From positions 79,846,515 to 79,910,514 of the forward strand of contig NC_134456.1 in the NCBI RefSeq assembly GCF_047948215.1: a stretch of DNA of 64,000 nt, read 5' to 3'. The DNA is from Lycorma delicatula (lineage: Eukaryota > Arthropoda > Insecta > Hemiptera > Fulgoridae). The position numbers and the translations under genes are program-made. Below, piece by piece: positions 57,701 to 61,164 of this stretch. Below the pieces are notes generated by a model. The model was not told the DNA's origin and did not search any database. It saw only the letters and a program-made list of their open reading frames with translations. Position 1 is the stretch's first letter. Each line of letters starts with the position of its first letter.

Positions 57701-60700
57701 TTAAAATTCTATTTTAAGAAAGAATTTAATAACAAGTGAATCATGCTGATATTAATTTAACTTTTACGTTTTAACAAATATATCGTCCATCGACGTATAT
57801 AGCAAAATAGTTTAATATAAAATAAAATACAAATGAATTCACAAATCTACATAACCCAATTTAATTTAATTTTTAATTTAGGTCAGAATTTATAATGGTT
57901 ACAATCCCTGAATCCATTTTGATTAGTTATGGTGTGACATCTGTGTATGTGTATATATCTCCCCTAACTCAAAAATGACTTGTTGTAGGATGTTGAAATT
58001 TTGATTTAGGACTGTTGTAACCAATTTTCTAACATCATGGATAATTTAGAGGAGGTACAATGAAGTTGATTTATCAGATCTCCATCCTTTATTCTGTTAC
58101 AATTTTTGGACTTCACAATAAATTAAAAAAAAGAAAAGATTCAGAAAGATACATGGCATCAATAGCAATTATAACACAGTGAACTAGTTGTTTCAAATTA
58201 GGAAATTTTTCTTCTTTGATGTATTTTTGGTAAAATTCTAGTTTGTTACTTGATTCAAACATGTATTTCAAAGCAGCACTTGATTGGAGGTATATCAATT
58301 CTAAGTTTTCTGGAAGATATTTTCTGGACATATAAAAATATTGAATACCATTCCATTTTTCTGAAAATAGATAAATCTCTATTCAAAAGCAGTGTGCAAA
58401 TTTTTGACTTCATTCATGTATTTAGAAAAGTCTTTTCAATTTCTTTTAAAGTTACTTAACAGTGAAAAGTGTATTGCTTGACTTCGGTTGATTTTCTTAA
58501 AGCTTTAATTTCACTATGAATGCTTTTTTAAATGGTGGTAGCAGTCTGTAGTTAATTTATTTTCTCTTTGAAGCATCTGTTTAAGTTCATTTGTTTTTGT
58601 TGTATTATATGTGAGAAAACAAATCTAGAAGCTATTGTTCATCGTGGAATTCTGGAATATCTTGCCCGTTTTTATTTATAAAAATAGATAAATAAATTTT
58701 CTCTTATAAGTACCAAAACCTGTATAAGCATTTTTTGTAGTTCAACCAATGAATCTGCATAGAAAATCAAAATCCCTGTATTCAGTTTCTAATTCCCAAA
58801 GATAATCTTGAAATTTATAAGTTTCAGAGAATTATTTTTTATTCTATTAATTGTTTTAATAACAATAGACATCACGTGAAACATATGCAATGTTTTTACA
58901 TGTAAATTTTCAAGGTGTAAAAAACAGTTATAAATCAAAAGATCAAAAAAGTTGAACTTTGTCCCACATGATCAATGTGCTTACAAATCATAGTACCAGT
59001 TCTGGTGTTTTTATTGACCATTGAAGGTGCTCCATTGGTTGTGATGTCAATTAGATTTTTAAATCAAGTTGATGTTCTTGTATTCATTTTATAACTGCAT
59101 CTTTAATTCATTTCCACTTAAAGTATCTTTTAGACTTATAAGATTGAGAAATTCTTCTGTCACATTCATTTGTTTGTCAATTCCCCTAATAAAAATATAA
59201 AGTTGAGCAGTATCCATAATGTCTGTTGTTTCATCCAGAGTTAGCGAAAAGCACACAACATTTTCCCCAACTTCATTAACTGTTGTAAAAATTTCAGTTG
59301 GTAAGTCATTAATTCCATATGCCACAGTTTAATGAGATAGATATGAGTGAAAGCTTTAATTTTGTCTGGATTAATTTCTTCTATTCCAGCCATCAAACAG
59401 TCTTTGATATTTTCTCCATTTGAAAATAGTTTCATTTTTCTGCCGATAATATGAGAAATTCGCTTGCTGGCATGAACAATTGAATTTGATTGTGCTGCTT
59501 GTTTTCTGAATAAATTTTGATCAGTAGACAGACTAGGTTTAAGTAATTGTAGTTTAGTTTTTCATTCACTAGTAATAAGTTGTTTAATTTCATCATGTTT
59601 CTAATCAAAATGTCTCTTCATATTATATGATTTGAAAGTTGAAATAAAATCACAACAAATTAGGCATATGGGTTTTTCTTTTACTAGGATGAAAAATAGA
59701 AGTCTTTCCATTCTTTTTTAAATTGTTCTCATCTTCAAATTTTCTTTTCTTTGATGGCATGTTAATAAGATTAGGTATATATATTAAATTTTAATGCATA
59801 CAAAATTTTAAACAGCTTTTAGAATGTTTAATAATTAAACAGTTTTTTAAAACTTATAAAAAAGTATTATAATAAAATTATATTAAAATAATATATAATG
59901 ATTTGTTTACTTTATTTACGGTACTGTGTATATTTTTTCAATCTCTGGTATGATTTCAATAATTTTCACGACACACAATTAAGTGTTACTCAAAACTAAG
60001 AATTCCTACTTTAGTTCTTTAGTTTTCTACTACTCATGATCCCCATTCTAAATTTTCTCAGTTTCCCCCACTGCTCCAAAACAAATGTGTTAGTAGAGTC
60101 GTTACATTATAGCATCTTCTTATTTAATGTATATAGCAGTGCTCAGTTAACAGAAATTTCACAAAAAACATTGTTTCATTGTATAAGGTATTTTATGTAG
60201 TGCTCTTATTAGATAGATTTCATAAGAAAGCTACCTATTGTAATGGGTACCATGATTCAACTTCAGGAAAATTTTGACATATATTCGCGTTTCACATCCC
60301 CCAGACTCCAAAACCACCGCCAGTTCAAAAATTTACAAATACATTTTATATATATATATATATAAATATATGTTTCACTTTCTTGTGGATACAATAACTG
60401 CTGTAATTTTGCACCAATTACTTTCAAATTGATATATAAAATGTAACAACCCAAAATCTTGTTAATGGGCAAAATCAGACAATGGAGGTGGAAATGGGGC
60501 TTTTTCGAAAAAACAAAATATCGCTATAACTTTCTTATTAAGTAAAATATAAAATTCGTTTAAAGTTCTTACTACTCCTTGGATAAGGGCCTAAAACTAC
60601 CTAAAACATTTGTCTGAACAATTTTTATTATGACCAACCCTTACAGCAAGGGATGACCAAAATTTTACTGGAATTATAAGAAGATGGGGCTTATTGTATG

Positions 60701-61164
60701 CTAAACATGTGAAACTTATTTCACATCCAACCGTTGTTGTATTGAGTCAATTTGAAGTTTTTCTTAACATTAAGGTGAAAATCTTTTTTATCCCTTACTT
60801 AGCACCGGTGAAATCTACCTCCACCTTCCTGCATGCCAAAGGGGATTTTTTTATTAACATTGACTTTTTTTTTTATCTTATTTTATTTATTTAAAATCTA
60901 TTTTAATTTTTGTTAGATTTTTTAATGTATAAAAATAAATATTTGAAAACCTATAAGGGCCATAGAAAAAATACAATTGAGCCACATGCGGCCCAATTAA
61001 TCATTATTAATAGCATTATTTATTAATTTTTTCTTATTACAAAATTTATATTTCTATAAAATTTTCAGGAAATAAAAGTCCTCGAAGTGTCAGTCCTCAG
61101 ACACAAACAGCAGCTGCACCTAGACCAAAGGAGAAAGCTCAGCCATTTGGTCCTTTTCCAAAAG
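1092..61164 (+). CDS. Rab3-GEF: Rab3-GEF / MADD gene, 14 internal exons (partial gene)
   Basis: This is a multi-exon DENN-domain protein gene read from fourteen spliced blocks. The family exchanges GDP for GTP on Rab3/Rab27 at synaptic vesicles and, in vertebrates, also binds the TNF receptor death domain. The joined product here is about 658 residues. It runs from the end of cDENN (IWLVDLD) through dDENN ([17 protein letters not shown], then [42 protein letters not shown]), a Ser/acidic stretch ([16 protein letters not shown]) and the Lys/Ala-rich segment ([24 protein letters not shown]). The order matches MADD proteins. Intron phases are compatible at every junction. The uDENN part and the C-terminal region lie outside the window, so start and stop are not seen. 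Coordinates enclose introns; each exon is listed separately. Confidence 0.95.
1219..3843 (+). other. Intron 1
   Basis: AT-rich intron. It contains a TA microsatellite (2816-2857) and A-rich runs near 3045. I recognise no transposon or gene in it. Confidence 0.7.
2816..2857. repeat. TA microsatellite
   Basis: About 20 TA units in intron 1. Confidence 0.9.
3844..3864 (+). CDS. Rab3-GEF: Rab3-GEF microexon (21 nt, AMQQMDQ)
   Basis: A 21-nt block lies between a pyrimidine-rich tract ending in acacaag and the donor cag|gtatga. It encodes AMQQMDQ in phase 0 on both sides, so it reads on from LKNVLKQ and into VLNSLST. Family members carry a short helix after LK.HLKQ, often beginning Ala-Leu/Met, so the residues fit. 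Because it is a multiple of three, exon 1 can also be joined directly to the exon at 16945 without shifting frame, so it may be alternatively spliced. The call rests on splice sites, phase and fit, not on length. Confidence 0.72.
5335..5910 (-). pseudogene. Possible mariner-like N-terminal remnant
   Basis: On the - strand 5907-5722 gives [34 protein letters not shown].....E..R......SVR......ISD.S..RIL is the linker and second helix-turn-helix region of a mariner-like family common in arthropods. No catalytic motif follows and the reading frame is broken. A weak match, offered because the GRP and ISDA motifs are correctly spaced. Confidence 0.35.
6560..7190 (+). mobile_element. LINE 3' end, split by a SINE
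   Basis: The reading frame gives [49 protein letters not shown], then resumes after the SINE with TYVELKRKA and LWKLSANQS. The pattern W.D.VTN..VL..(I/M)[24 protein letters not shown] and W..A.NQS is the C-terminal end of a non-LTR retrotransposon reverse transcriptase protein. The same family appears at 35386 (+) and 41893 (-). The SINE occupies 6810-7094, so the LINE is 6560-6794 plus 7110-7190. The 5' part is absent, as usual for truncated LINE insertions. Confidence 0.8.
6810..7094 (+). mobile_element. tRNA-derived SINE, copy 1
   Basis: It begins cccaccgggttggtctagtg, which resembles a tRNA 5' half with an A-box-like tggtctagtgg. About 60 nt further on comes a B-box-like ggttcaaatcc. The body includes atcgtggata and gggtttcaattaacc, and the copy ends near ggaggctaaacaga. 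A 15-bp target-site duplication (ggatgtgaattgtga) flanks it at 6795-6809 and 7095-7109. Length is 285 bp. It is not an intact tRNA gene. Confidence 0.85.
7230..7442 (-). pseudogene. Mariner transposase fragment (middle part)
   Basis: The - strand frame gives [25 protein letters not shown] at about 7330-7260. The (I/V)(I/V)TGDE(T/S)W motif contains the first catalytic Asp of mariner transposases, and FI..ADED..FL.. is the segment just before it. Neither the N-terminal DNA-binding region nor the C-terminal part is joined to it in frame. It lies next to the LINE 3' end. Confidence 0.7.
7640..8460 (-). pseudogene. Mariner transposase remnant
   Basis: The - strand gives the segment [17 protein letters not shown] (about 7975-7920), with the third catalytic Asp in SDFHLF, followed after a frameshift by [19 protein letters not shown] (about 7845-7790), the usual C-terminal end. 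Further upstream on the same strand, near 8220-8180, the stretch KVMAGVFW fits the segment after the first catalytic site. Stops and frameshifts are frequent. Ends not defined. Confidence 0.7.
10180..10690 (-). pseudogene. Internally deleted mariner remnant
   Basis: The - strand reads [20 protein letters not shown] and [12 protein letters not shown] at about 10635-10540, the N-terminal helix-turn-helix and linker of a mariner family (SDG.VRRWVR.FNEGR.NVHDEA..GRP). It then jumps to NISGNYSKK near 10290, the C-terminal end (DKCLN..GNYVEK). The whole catalytic core is missing. One probable inverted end (gaggcacatttggacagtaa) is at about 10178. Confidence 0.65.
13377..14216 (-). pseudogene. piggyBac-like element, 3' remnant
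   Basis: The - strand frame at 14216-13899 gives [20 protein letters not shown] and later [15 protein letters not shown]. In piggyBac transposases RR.FL..L...LV.PH..RR precedes H.....LPP...R.RP.RRC and a Cys-rich C-terminal domain. A shifted frame just downstream reads [15 protein letters not shown], fitting the end of that domain. The left boundary is TTAA (13373-13376) followed by ccccc, as expected for piggyBac ends, which duplicate TTAA and start with CCC. The rest of the transposase and the other end are missing. Confidence 0.65.
14749..15986 (+). mobile_element. Mariner element with both ends, transposase broken
   Basis: The ends are inverted: caaaggtcactaggaaagtt at 14749 and, reversed, caaagggcactagaaaagtt at 15986. 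They match at 24 of 28 positions and are flanked by TA at 14747-14748 and 15987-15988. The 1,238-bp body encodes a degenerate transposase in frame with its + orientation. Visible parts are [11 protein letters not shown], then [22 protein letters not shown] residues, [19 protein letters not shown] (second Asp changed to Ser in DNAPAH) and a final EDWF.RMEKC-like stretch. Stops and frameshifts abound, so it is inactive. Confidence 0.85.
16378..16676 (+). mobile_element. tRNA-derived SINE, copy 2
   Basis: Same family as the copy at 6810: tggtctagtggttaaaac, B-box-like gagttcaagtcc, the atcgtggataccggtg core and a tail ending in gaaaagagaaag. It is flanked by the 15-bp duplication agagataatattatt at 16363-16377 and 16677-16691. 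The middle has an extra atcattctc segment relative to copy 1. Confidence 0.85.
16945..17105 (+). CDS. Rab3-GEF: Rab3-GEF exon 3 of window (linker)
   Basis: The acceptor is gttgacag and the donor is ata gg|gtacgt at 17106. It enters in phase 0 and leaves with two bases of a Gly codon. It encodes [12 protein letters not shown], a Thr-rich run (TAPTTTTTM) and [19 protein letters not shown]. The Thr/Pro/Gln bias suggests a flexible spacer inside the DENN region, between cDENN and dDENN, where insect family members vary in length. No catalytic motif is visible. The call depends on its position between two clear family exons and on phase agreement at both ends. Confidence 0.85.
18190..19270 (+). 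pseudogene. Degenerate Tc1/mariner-superfamily element
   Basis: The + strand reads [39 protein letters not shown] and [11 protein letters not shown] at about 18525-18675, then [30 protein letters not shown]...D...R..FC and (V/I)F.DEA.F.L are the segment up to the first catalytic Asp. Later parts are shredded by frameshifts. The left end may be near 18199 (gtgtgagagtcaaaagtaca); no matching right end was found. Confidence 0.75.
19430..21330. other. Unidentified block, probably an insertion
   Basis: This 1.9-kb stretch differs from its surroundings. It is A-rich on the + strand and clearly less AT-rich between 20280 and 21330, with features such as caggatccgcacagcgtgaa, a TG run (20755-20780) and the dyad tttacgcaaacggcgtaaa near 21270. 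No long open frame carries a known domain. It could be part of an LTR or a non-autonomous element. Confidence 0.4.
22014..22066. repeat. TA/TG compound microsatellite
   Basis: A TA run followed by about 14 TG units and short interruptions. Confidence 0.9.
22342..23654 (+). mobile_element. Mariner element with both ends, transposase broken
   Basis: TA at 22340-22341 and 23655-23656 flank ends that start cgagggatatttctaaagta and, reversed, tgagagtttatctcaaaagt. They match only partly. The + strand encodes most of a mariner transposase: [20 protein letters not shown], then SIVTGNETW (the usual D is N), [34 protein letters not shown] (second Asp present), and [12 protein letters not shown] where the usual SDYHLF Asp is Gly. 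Two catalytic residues are therefore changed and the frame is interrupted. Confidence 0.8.
24295..24457 (+). CDS. Rab3-GEF: Rab3-GEF exon 4 of window (start of dDENN)
   Basis: The acceptor is tgtttacag and the donor is atg|gtttgt at 24458. The first base completes the Gly codon from exon 3. The first half is Pro/Gly/Tyr-rich and probably unstructured. The second half, [20 protein letters not shown], is a near-invariant stretch of MADD/Rab3-GEF at the start of the dDENN region. It ends in phase 0 and continues directly into VRFFNSQ of the next exon. A mariner element begins only 68 bp beyond the donor. Confidence 0.95.
24526..25809 (-). mobile_element. Mariner element with both ends, 68 bp into intron 4
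   Basis: The ends are cgacgtgtgttcaaaaagta and, reversed, caaggtgcgttcaaaaagta, flanked by TA at 24524-24525 and 25810-25811. The - strand transposase shows [19 protein letters not shown], then [11 protein letters not shown] where SWFLHHDNAP would be expected, so the second Asp region is frameshifted. The N-terminal half toward 25700 is degraded. It lies close to the exon 4 donor. Confidence 0.85.
26755..26830. repeat. CA/TG/TA compound microsatellite with hairpin potential
   Basis: A CA run, then a short spacer (ccatatatttt), a TG run and a TA run, ending in acacatacacaaac. The CA and TG runs are complementary and can pair. Confidence 0.85.
27706..27864 (+). CDS. Rab3-GEF: Rab3-GEF exon 5 of window (dDENN)
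   Basis: The acceptor is tttttacag and the donor is cag|gtaaat at 27865. The block is 53 codons in phase 0-0. It encodes [20 protein letters not shown], then [20 protein letters not shown] and FLDKFARTQ. The order VRFFNS, HTRTLRL.PRPVVA and RP....F..K.ARTQ matches the dDENN part of MADD, which helps shape the Rab-binding surface. There are no frameshifts or stops. Confidence 0.95.
27865..30070 (+). other. Intron 5
   Basis: The 5' part carries a LINE 3'-end copy (27955-28690). From 28700 to 30070 I see only AT-rich intron with a short TA run near 29132. Confidence 0.65.
27955..28690 (+). mobile_element. LINE 3' end (second LINE family)
   Basis: The + frame at 28078-28389 gives [40 protein letters not shown] and [12 protein letters not shown], ending with KATGF. 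A shifted frame continues with LPRKTW-like and later [13 protein letters not shown]-like residues. This is the C-terminal Cys-containing end of a non-LTR retrotransposon reverse transcriptase protein: T..WLPVL..I.PP.LRR..AL..E. It differs from the LINE at 6560 and 35386. It is frameshifted and ends near an A-rich stretch at about 28680. Confidence 0.7.
30071..30278 (+). CDS. Rab3-GEF: Rab3-GEF exon 6 of window (end of dDENN)
   Basis: The acceptor is tgtatttcag and the donor is actg|gtaatc at 30279. It enters in phase 0 and leaves in phase 1. It encodes [20 protein letters not shown], followed by [21 protein letters not shown] and a tail ending in [11 protein letters not shown]. The motif FDP..IGDK.KW.AHQL.P is a hallmark of MADD family proteins. 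This closes the DENN module; downstream exons encode the linker. Confidence 0.95.
30747..31357. repeat. Tandem duplication, about 307-bp unit, two copies
   Basis: Unit 1 is 30747-31053 and unit 2 is 31054-31357. Shared blocks include actataatta at the start, tattttgtgaagaa, gtattaaatgatgatgtta, tttatggatggataaat, tatctgtttcaaat and aaagttgacaaagattatta at the end. A few substitutions and small indels separate them, including loss of cttgatatttgaa in unit 2. Confidence 0.85.
31865..32180 (+). pseudogene. Degenerate LINE fragment
   Basis: Joining + frames piecewise shows a [21 protein letters not shown] stretch at 31930-31975 and later residues matching the I..ER.I.RKILGP...N..YR...N.ELYE pattern of aphid-type reverse transcriptase C-termini. 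The sequence is damaged, with multiple stops. The match rests on the order of short motifs only. Confidence 0.5.
32529..32630 (+). CDS. Rab3-GEF: Rab3-GEF exon 7 of window (Ser/acidic stretch)
   Basis: The acceptor is ttttgcag and the donor is ccaa|gttagt at 32631. It enters with two bases completing an Asp codon and leaves in phase 1. It encodes [20 protein letters not shown] then [14 protein letters not shown]. The combination DSGSDS...SSSSYSSL.DFVSEM is conserved in MADD just after the DENN module. The Ser/Asp pattern suggests casein-kinase-type phosphorylation, which is inference only. Confidence 0.93.
32897..32985 (+). repeat. 5' fragment of the 33556 mariner-like family
   Basis: cgtcagttaagcaatggcta, then ccatggaggagaaagcagag, followed by tatggtttcatgaaaatgg. 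This matches 33683-33750 of the longer copy with a few substitutions. It covers the start of the transposase ([18 protein letters not shown]) and stops abruptly. Confidence 0.8.
33556..34869 (+). mobile_element. Tc1/mariner-superfamily element with both ends, broken transposase
   Basis: The ends are ggtgttaataaaaaatgaac and, reversed, agtgttaataacaaaataga, flanked by TA at 33554-33555 and 34870-34871. The + strand transposase starts [19 protein letters not shown] at about 33695. It continues through [20 protein letters not shown], the first Asp motif IFSDEATF, the second in [18 protein letters not shown] and the third in [11 protein letters not shown]. All three catalytic Asp positions are visible, but the frame has several stops. 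It is non-functional as it stands. Confidence 0.8.
35333..35385. repeat. TA microsatellite at the LINE junction
   Basis: About 26 AT units, ending exactly where the LINE 3' end starts. The LINE may have inserted into or seeded the run. Confidence 0.9.
35386..35620 (+). mobile_element. LINE 3' end, copy of the 6560 family
   Basis: The + frame encodes [40 protein letters not shown] and [14 protein letters not shown] before the stop. It then ends with gactgaagacaaaaaaaaa, an A-rich tail typical of a LINE 3' end. It starts directly after a TA microsatellite. A reversed copy lies at 41893-42130. Confidence 0.8.
35733..35765 (+). CDS. Rab3-GEF: Probable Rab3-GEF microexon (33 nt)
   Basis: A 33-nt block is preceded by a long T-rich tract ending in aatttccag and followed by the donor cag|gtgtgg. 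It is phase 1 on both sides. With the flanking split codons it encodes about 11 residues ([10 protein letters not shown] between split codons). Skipping it joins exon 7 to exon 9 in frame. The donor is ordinary rather than strong, and a better-looking gtaagg donor downstream would give the wrong phase for exon 9. A 13-base G run begins 27 nt beyond the donor. I consider it an optional exon; it could also be a chance match. Confidence 0.5.
35766..35931 (+). other. Intron 8 (166 bp)
   Basis: A short intron between the probable microexon and exon 9. It holds a run of 13 G (35793-35805), unusual for this AT-rich locus. G runs of this kind near a donor can act as splicing enhancers or form G-quadruplex-like structures, which is inference. 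Confidence 0.5.
35932..36125 (+). CDS. Rab3-GEF: Rab3-GEF exon 9 of window (Ser/Pro linker)
   Basis: The acceptor is atattttcag and the donor is atg|gtaatt at 36126. It enters in phase 1 and leaves in phase 0. It encodes [20 protein letters not shown], then a Pro/Ser-rich part with [20 protein letters not shown] and PQELRPEAM. Several Ser-Pro pairs are possible proline-directed kinase sites. This is the poorly conserved linker of the family, so the assignment rests on an open frame, good splice sites and matching phases. Confidence 0.88.
37088..38220 (-). pseudogene. Mariner transposase remnant
   Basis: On the - strand the parts in order are: an N-terminal segment from 38217 ([17 protein letters not shown]); [20 protein letters not shown] (helix-turn-helix, about 37990-37930); [18 protein letters not shown] (first Asp, about 37790); [14 protein letters not shown] (second Asp, about 37515); and [12 protein letters not shown] (third Asp, about 37400). 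Several frameshifts interrupt it, and a short inserted duplication lies near 37275-37340. The left end, with gggtggatcaataagtacct at about 37091, looks like an inverted end; its partner is missing. Confidence 0.75.
38692..38983 (+). mobile_element. tRNA-derived SINE, copy 3
   Basis: Same family: acccactgggctggtctagtg head, ggttcaaatcc B-box-like motif, atcgtggataccggtgttct core and a tail ending in acaggaaagaa. It is flanked by agtaaaaatta at 38681-38691 and 38984-38994. Confidence 0.85.
41893..42130 (-). mobile_element. LINE 3' end (reverse copy)
   Basis: Reverse copy of 35386-35620: gtcttctgtcatttgactgg at the left corresponds to the stop and tail, and ggcctataagtctgtctctt at the right to [11 protein letters not shown]. 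The reading frame has small frameshifts. The two copies are 6.3 kb apart in opposite orientation and could pair in the pre-mRNA. Confidence 0.8.
42923..43069 (+). CDS. Rab3-GEF: Rab3-GEF exon 10 of window (linker)
   Basis: The acceptor is gattatag and the donor is cct|gtaagt at 43070, close to the consensus. The block is 49 codons, phase 0-0. It encodes [20 protein letters not shown], then [20 protein letters not shown] and PTTPRRLVP. Codon use and GC content are higher than in the surrounding intron, and there is no stop. Ser/Thr-Pro motifs are frequent. It is a symmetric exon and can be skipped without shifting frame; oppositely oriented SINE copies lie on both sides of it. Confidence 0.88.
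44564..44852 (-). mobile_element. tRNA-derived SINE, copy 4 (reverse)
   Basis: Reverse-orientation copy of the same family. The head (complement of cctggtgggtt) is at the right end, ggatttgaacc is the B-box-like motif in reverse, and the tail begins at the left with tagcctccagaaccacc. It is flanked by atgcaaaatgaa at 44552-44563 and 44853-44864. Confidence 0.85.
45449..46258. repeat. Large imperfect foldback (arms about 345 nt)
   Basis: The left arm (45449-45790) and the right arm (45899-46258, reversed) align along their length. Shared blocks include ttagtgaatct-c-tatca, ttgaaaagaggccca, caatcgtttgccc, gatacacaaagaaactgaat, aacacaattctttgc, gcagagaaaaaa and aattcattcactgcagggctg, with small indels. 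By eye roughly 80% of aligned bases match in the best blocks. About 108 nt separates the arms. A third partial copy of the left end is at 45081-45145. No open frame of interest lies inside. Confidence 0.75.
46361..46464. repeat. Hairpin with 38-nt arms around a TA microsatellite
   Basis: The left arm 46361-46398 and right arm 46427-46464 are inverted repeats matching at 36 of 38 positions (core ataacacagaagctcttta). The loop is gg plus 13 TA units. More AT-only dyads follow to 46558. The nature of the repeat is unknown. Confidence 0.8.
46836..47042 (+). CDS. Rab3-GEF: Rab3-GEF exon 11 of window (conserved helical segment)
   Basis: The acceptor is tctttatag and the donor is aag|gtgatt at 47043. 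The block is 69 codons, phase 0-0. It begins [20 protein letters not shown] and continues to [20 protein letters not shown] and [11 protein letters not shown]. The second half is strongly conserved in insect Rab3-GEF. The ATG at the first codon is internal and not a gene start, since the frame is open from the previous exon. Confidence 0.93.
47043..50764 (+). other. Intron 11 (3.7 kb)
   Basis: Dominated by a pogo/Tigger-like element (47259-49439). The rest is AT-rich; a short stretch near 50425-50460 reads LLWSDESK followed by a stop, recalling the first catalytic Asp region of Tc1 transposases, but it is too short to call. Confidence 0.65.
47259..49439 (-). mobile_element. pogo/Tigger-like element with inverted ends, broken transposase
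   Basis: The ends are cagaagcccctggataattc and, reversed, cagaagcccctgaataaccc, flanked by TA at 47257-47258 and 49440-49441; length is 2,181 bp. On the - strand the degraded transposase starts near 48925 ([16 protein letters not shown]). It has a DNA-binding segment ([18 protein letters not shown]), an [13 protein letters not shown] first Asp region near 48420, and [13 protein letters not shown] near 48240. Downstream is VFLPSN-type sequence ([33 protein letters not shown]) with the PIDQ motif usual before the third acidic residue. Frameshifts throughout. Confidence 0.85.
50765..50944 (+). CDS. Rab3-GEF: Rab3-GEF exon 12 of window (Lys/Ala-rich conserved segment)
   Basis: The acceptor is ttttttgtag and the donor is aag|gtaagg at 50945. 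The block is 60 codons, phase 0-0. It encodes [40 protein letters not shown] and [20 protein letters not shown]. The repeating Ser-Lys-Thr-Ala pattern predicts an amphipathic, positively charged helix. It follows HVDK of exon 11 without interruption and matches insect family members closely. Whether the segment binds membrane is inference. Confidence 0.95.
50945..52594 (+). other. Intron 12
   Basis: A less AT-rich patch at about 51030-51420 reads [12 protein letters not shown] on the - strand, like the first Asp motif (TDEA.F) of mariner-type transposases, without other clear motifs. I list it as a possible remnant only. Nothing is seen from 51450 to the acceptor. Confidence 0.4.
52595..52772 (+). 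CDS. Rab3-GEF: Rab3-GEF exon 13 of window
   Basis: The acceptor is ttattgtag and the donor is tttg|gtaaac at 52773. It enters in phase 0 and leaves in phase 1. It encodes [20 protein letters not shown], then [20 protein letters not shown] and [20 protein letters not shown]. The hydrophobic tail ([12 protein letters not shown]) looks helical. The intron starts immediately after and contains a T-rich stretch that should not be read as coding. Confidence 0.9.
53015..53430 (-). pseudogene. Internally deleted mariner
   Basis: The - strand from 53429 gives [20 protein letters not shown] and [12 protein letters not shown], the second helix-turn-helix and linker (QLG.S.ERV..II...LG..K..ARWVPR). A break near 53230 then jumps to [20 protein letters not shown], preceded by the third Asp region with D changed to N (APCNFHFF), and on to [12 protein letters not shown] at the C-terminus. 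The region carrying the first and second catalytic Asp is absent. No clean ends were found. Confidence 0.75.
54664..54713. repeat. 50-bp perfect palindrome around a TA run
   Basis: The sequence is tttgcagatcta, then a TA run, then tagatctgcaaa. It reads the same on both strands. Non-TA arms on both sides argue against simple microsatellite slippage alone. Confidence 0.8.
56259..56360. repeat. Short tandem pair (about 59-bp unit)
   Basis: Two copies of ttcatgaagaaaattagata / ttcatgaggaaaattaaata followed by taaaattata(a/t)ataaaaaa. Confidence 0.6.
56590..56740 (-). repeat. Interspersed repeat, copy A (reverse)
   Basis: The reverse complement contains tttttacttccttgt, gaagtaaaggaagt, gtgatcacgaaaaatttc, aaatggatttaaa-type and gacgccacgccgaaactagt-type sequence (seen on + as cgccacgccgaaactagtca). 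It matches copies B and C. Confidence 0.7.
56785..56915 (+). repeat. Interspersed repeat, copy B
   Basis: Starts ttttttttttacttccttgt and continues acaaagtaaaggaagtattg, ttggttttcagatttcagtg and tatccattttgatcatcctg. It forms an inverted pair with copy A, with about 45 nt between them. Confidence 0.7.
57895..58040 (+). repeat. Interspersed repeat, copy C
   Basis: Contains atccctgaatccattttgat, tagttatggtgtgacatctg and aactcaaaaatgacttgttg. It corresponds to the part of the repeat that follows the end of copy B, so B and C may be two pieces of one interrupted element. Copy A's cgccgaaactagtca fits the same stretch. Confidence 0.55.
57960..59762 (-). pseudogene. hAT-type transposase relic (GTF2IRD2/ZBED-like family)
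   Basis: On the - strand a start at 59762 gives [20 protein letters not shown] followed by frameshifted remains of a zinc-finger region. At 59325-59090 the frame reads [40 protein letters not shown]. The pattern SL..DE(T/S)TD..DTAQL.IF.RG.(D/N)....TEE is the first catalytic Asp region in this hAT branch. Near 58240-58120 are [20 protein letters not shown] and YLSESF, like the C-terminal dimerisation region with the CESSF motif degraded. Many stops are present. Confidence 0.7.
60281..60900. other. Unassigned sequence, possible repeat
   Basis: This stretch contains blocks such as aaaccaccgccagttcaaaa, atatcgctataactttctta and caccggtgaaatctacctcc that read like a dispersed, non-coding repeat rather than intron background. 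I cannot place it in a class. Confidence 0.35.
60347..60372. repeat. TA microsatellite
   Basis: A short TA run interrupted by aaa within the unassigned sequence 60281-60900. Confidence 0.75.
61069..61164 (+). CDS. Rab3-GEF: Rab3-GEF exon 14 of window (Pro/Ala linker)
   Basis: The acceptor is aaattttcag and the donor is aaag|gtacat at 61165. It enters in phase 1, completing a Gly codon from exon 13, and leaves in phase 1. It encodes [20 protein letters not shown] then [12 protein letters not shown]. The gene must continue downstream, since no stop or terminal exon is seen before the window ends and the C-terminal conserved part of the family is missing. Confidence 0.88.

Larger units (their letters stand above)
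52773..61068 (+). other. Intron 13 (8.3 kb)
   Basis: It contains an internally deleted mariner (53015-53430), a perfect palindrome around a TA run (54664-54713), a short tandem pair (56259-56360), a three-copy repeat family (56590-56740, 56785-56915, 57895-58040) and a hAT relic (57960-59762). The stretches 53700-54280, 54720-56250 and 59770-61068 hold no gene I can support. Confidence 0.65.
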
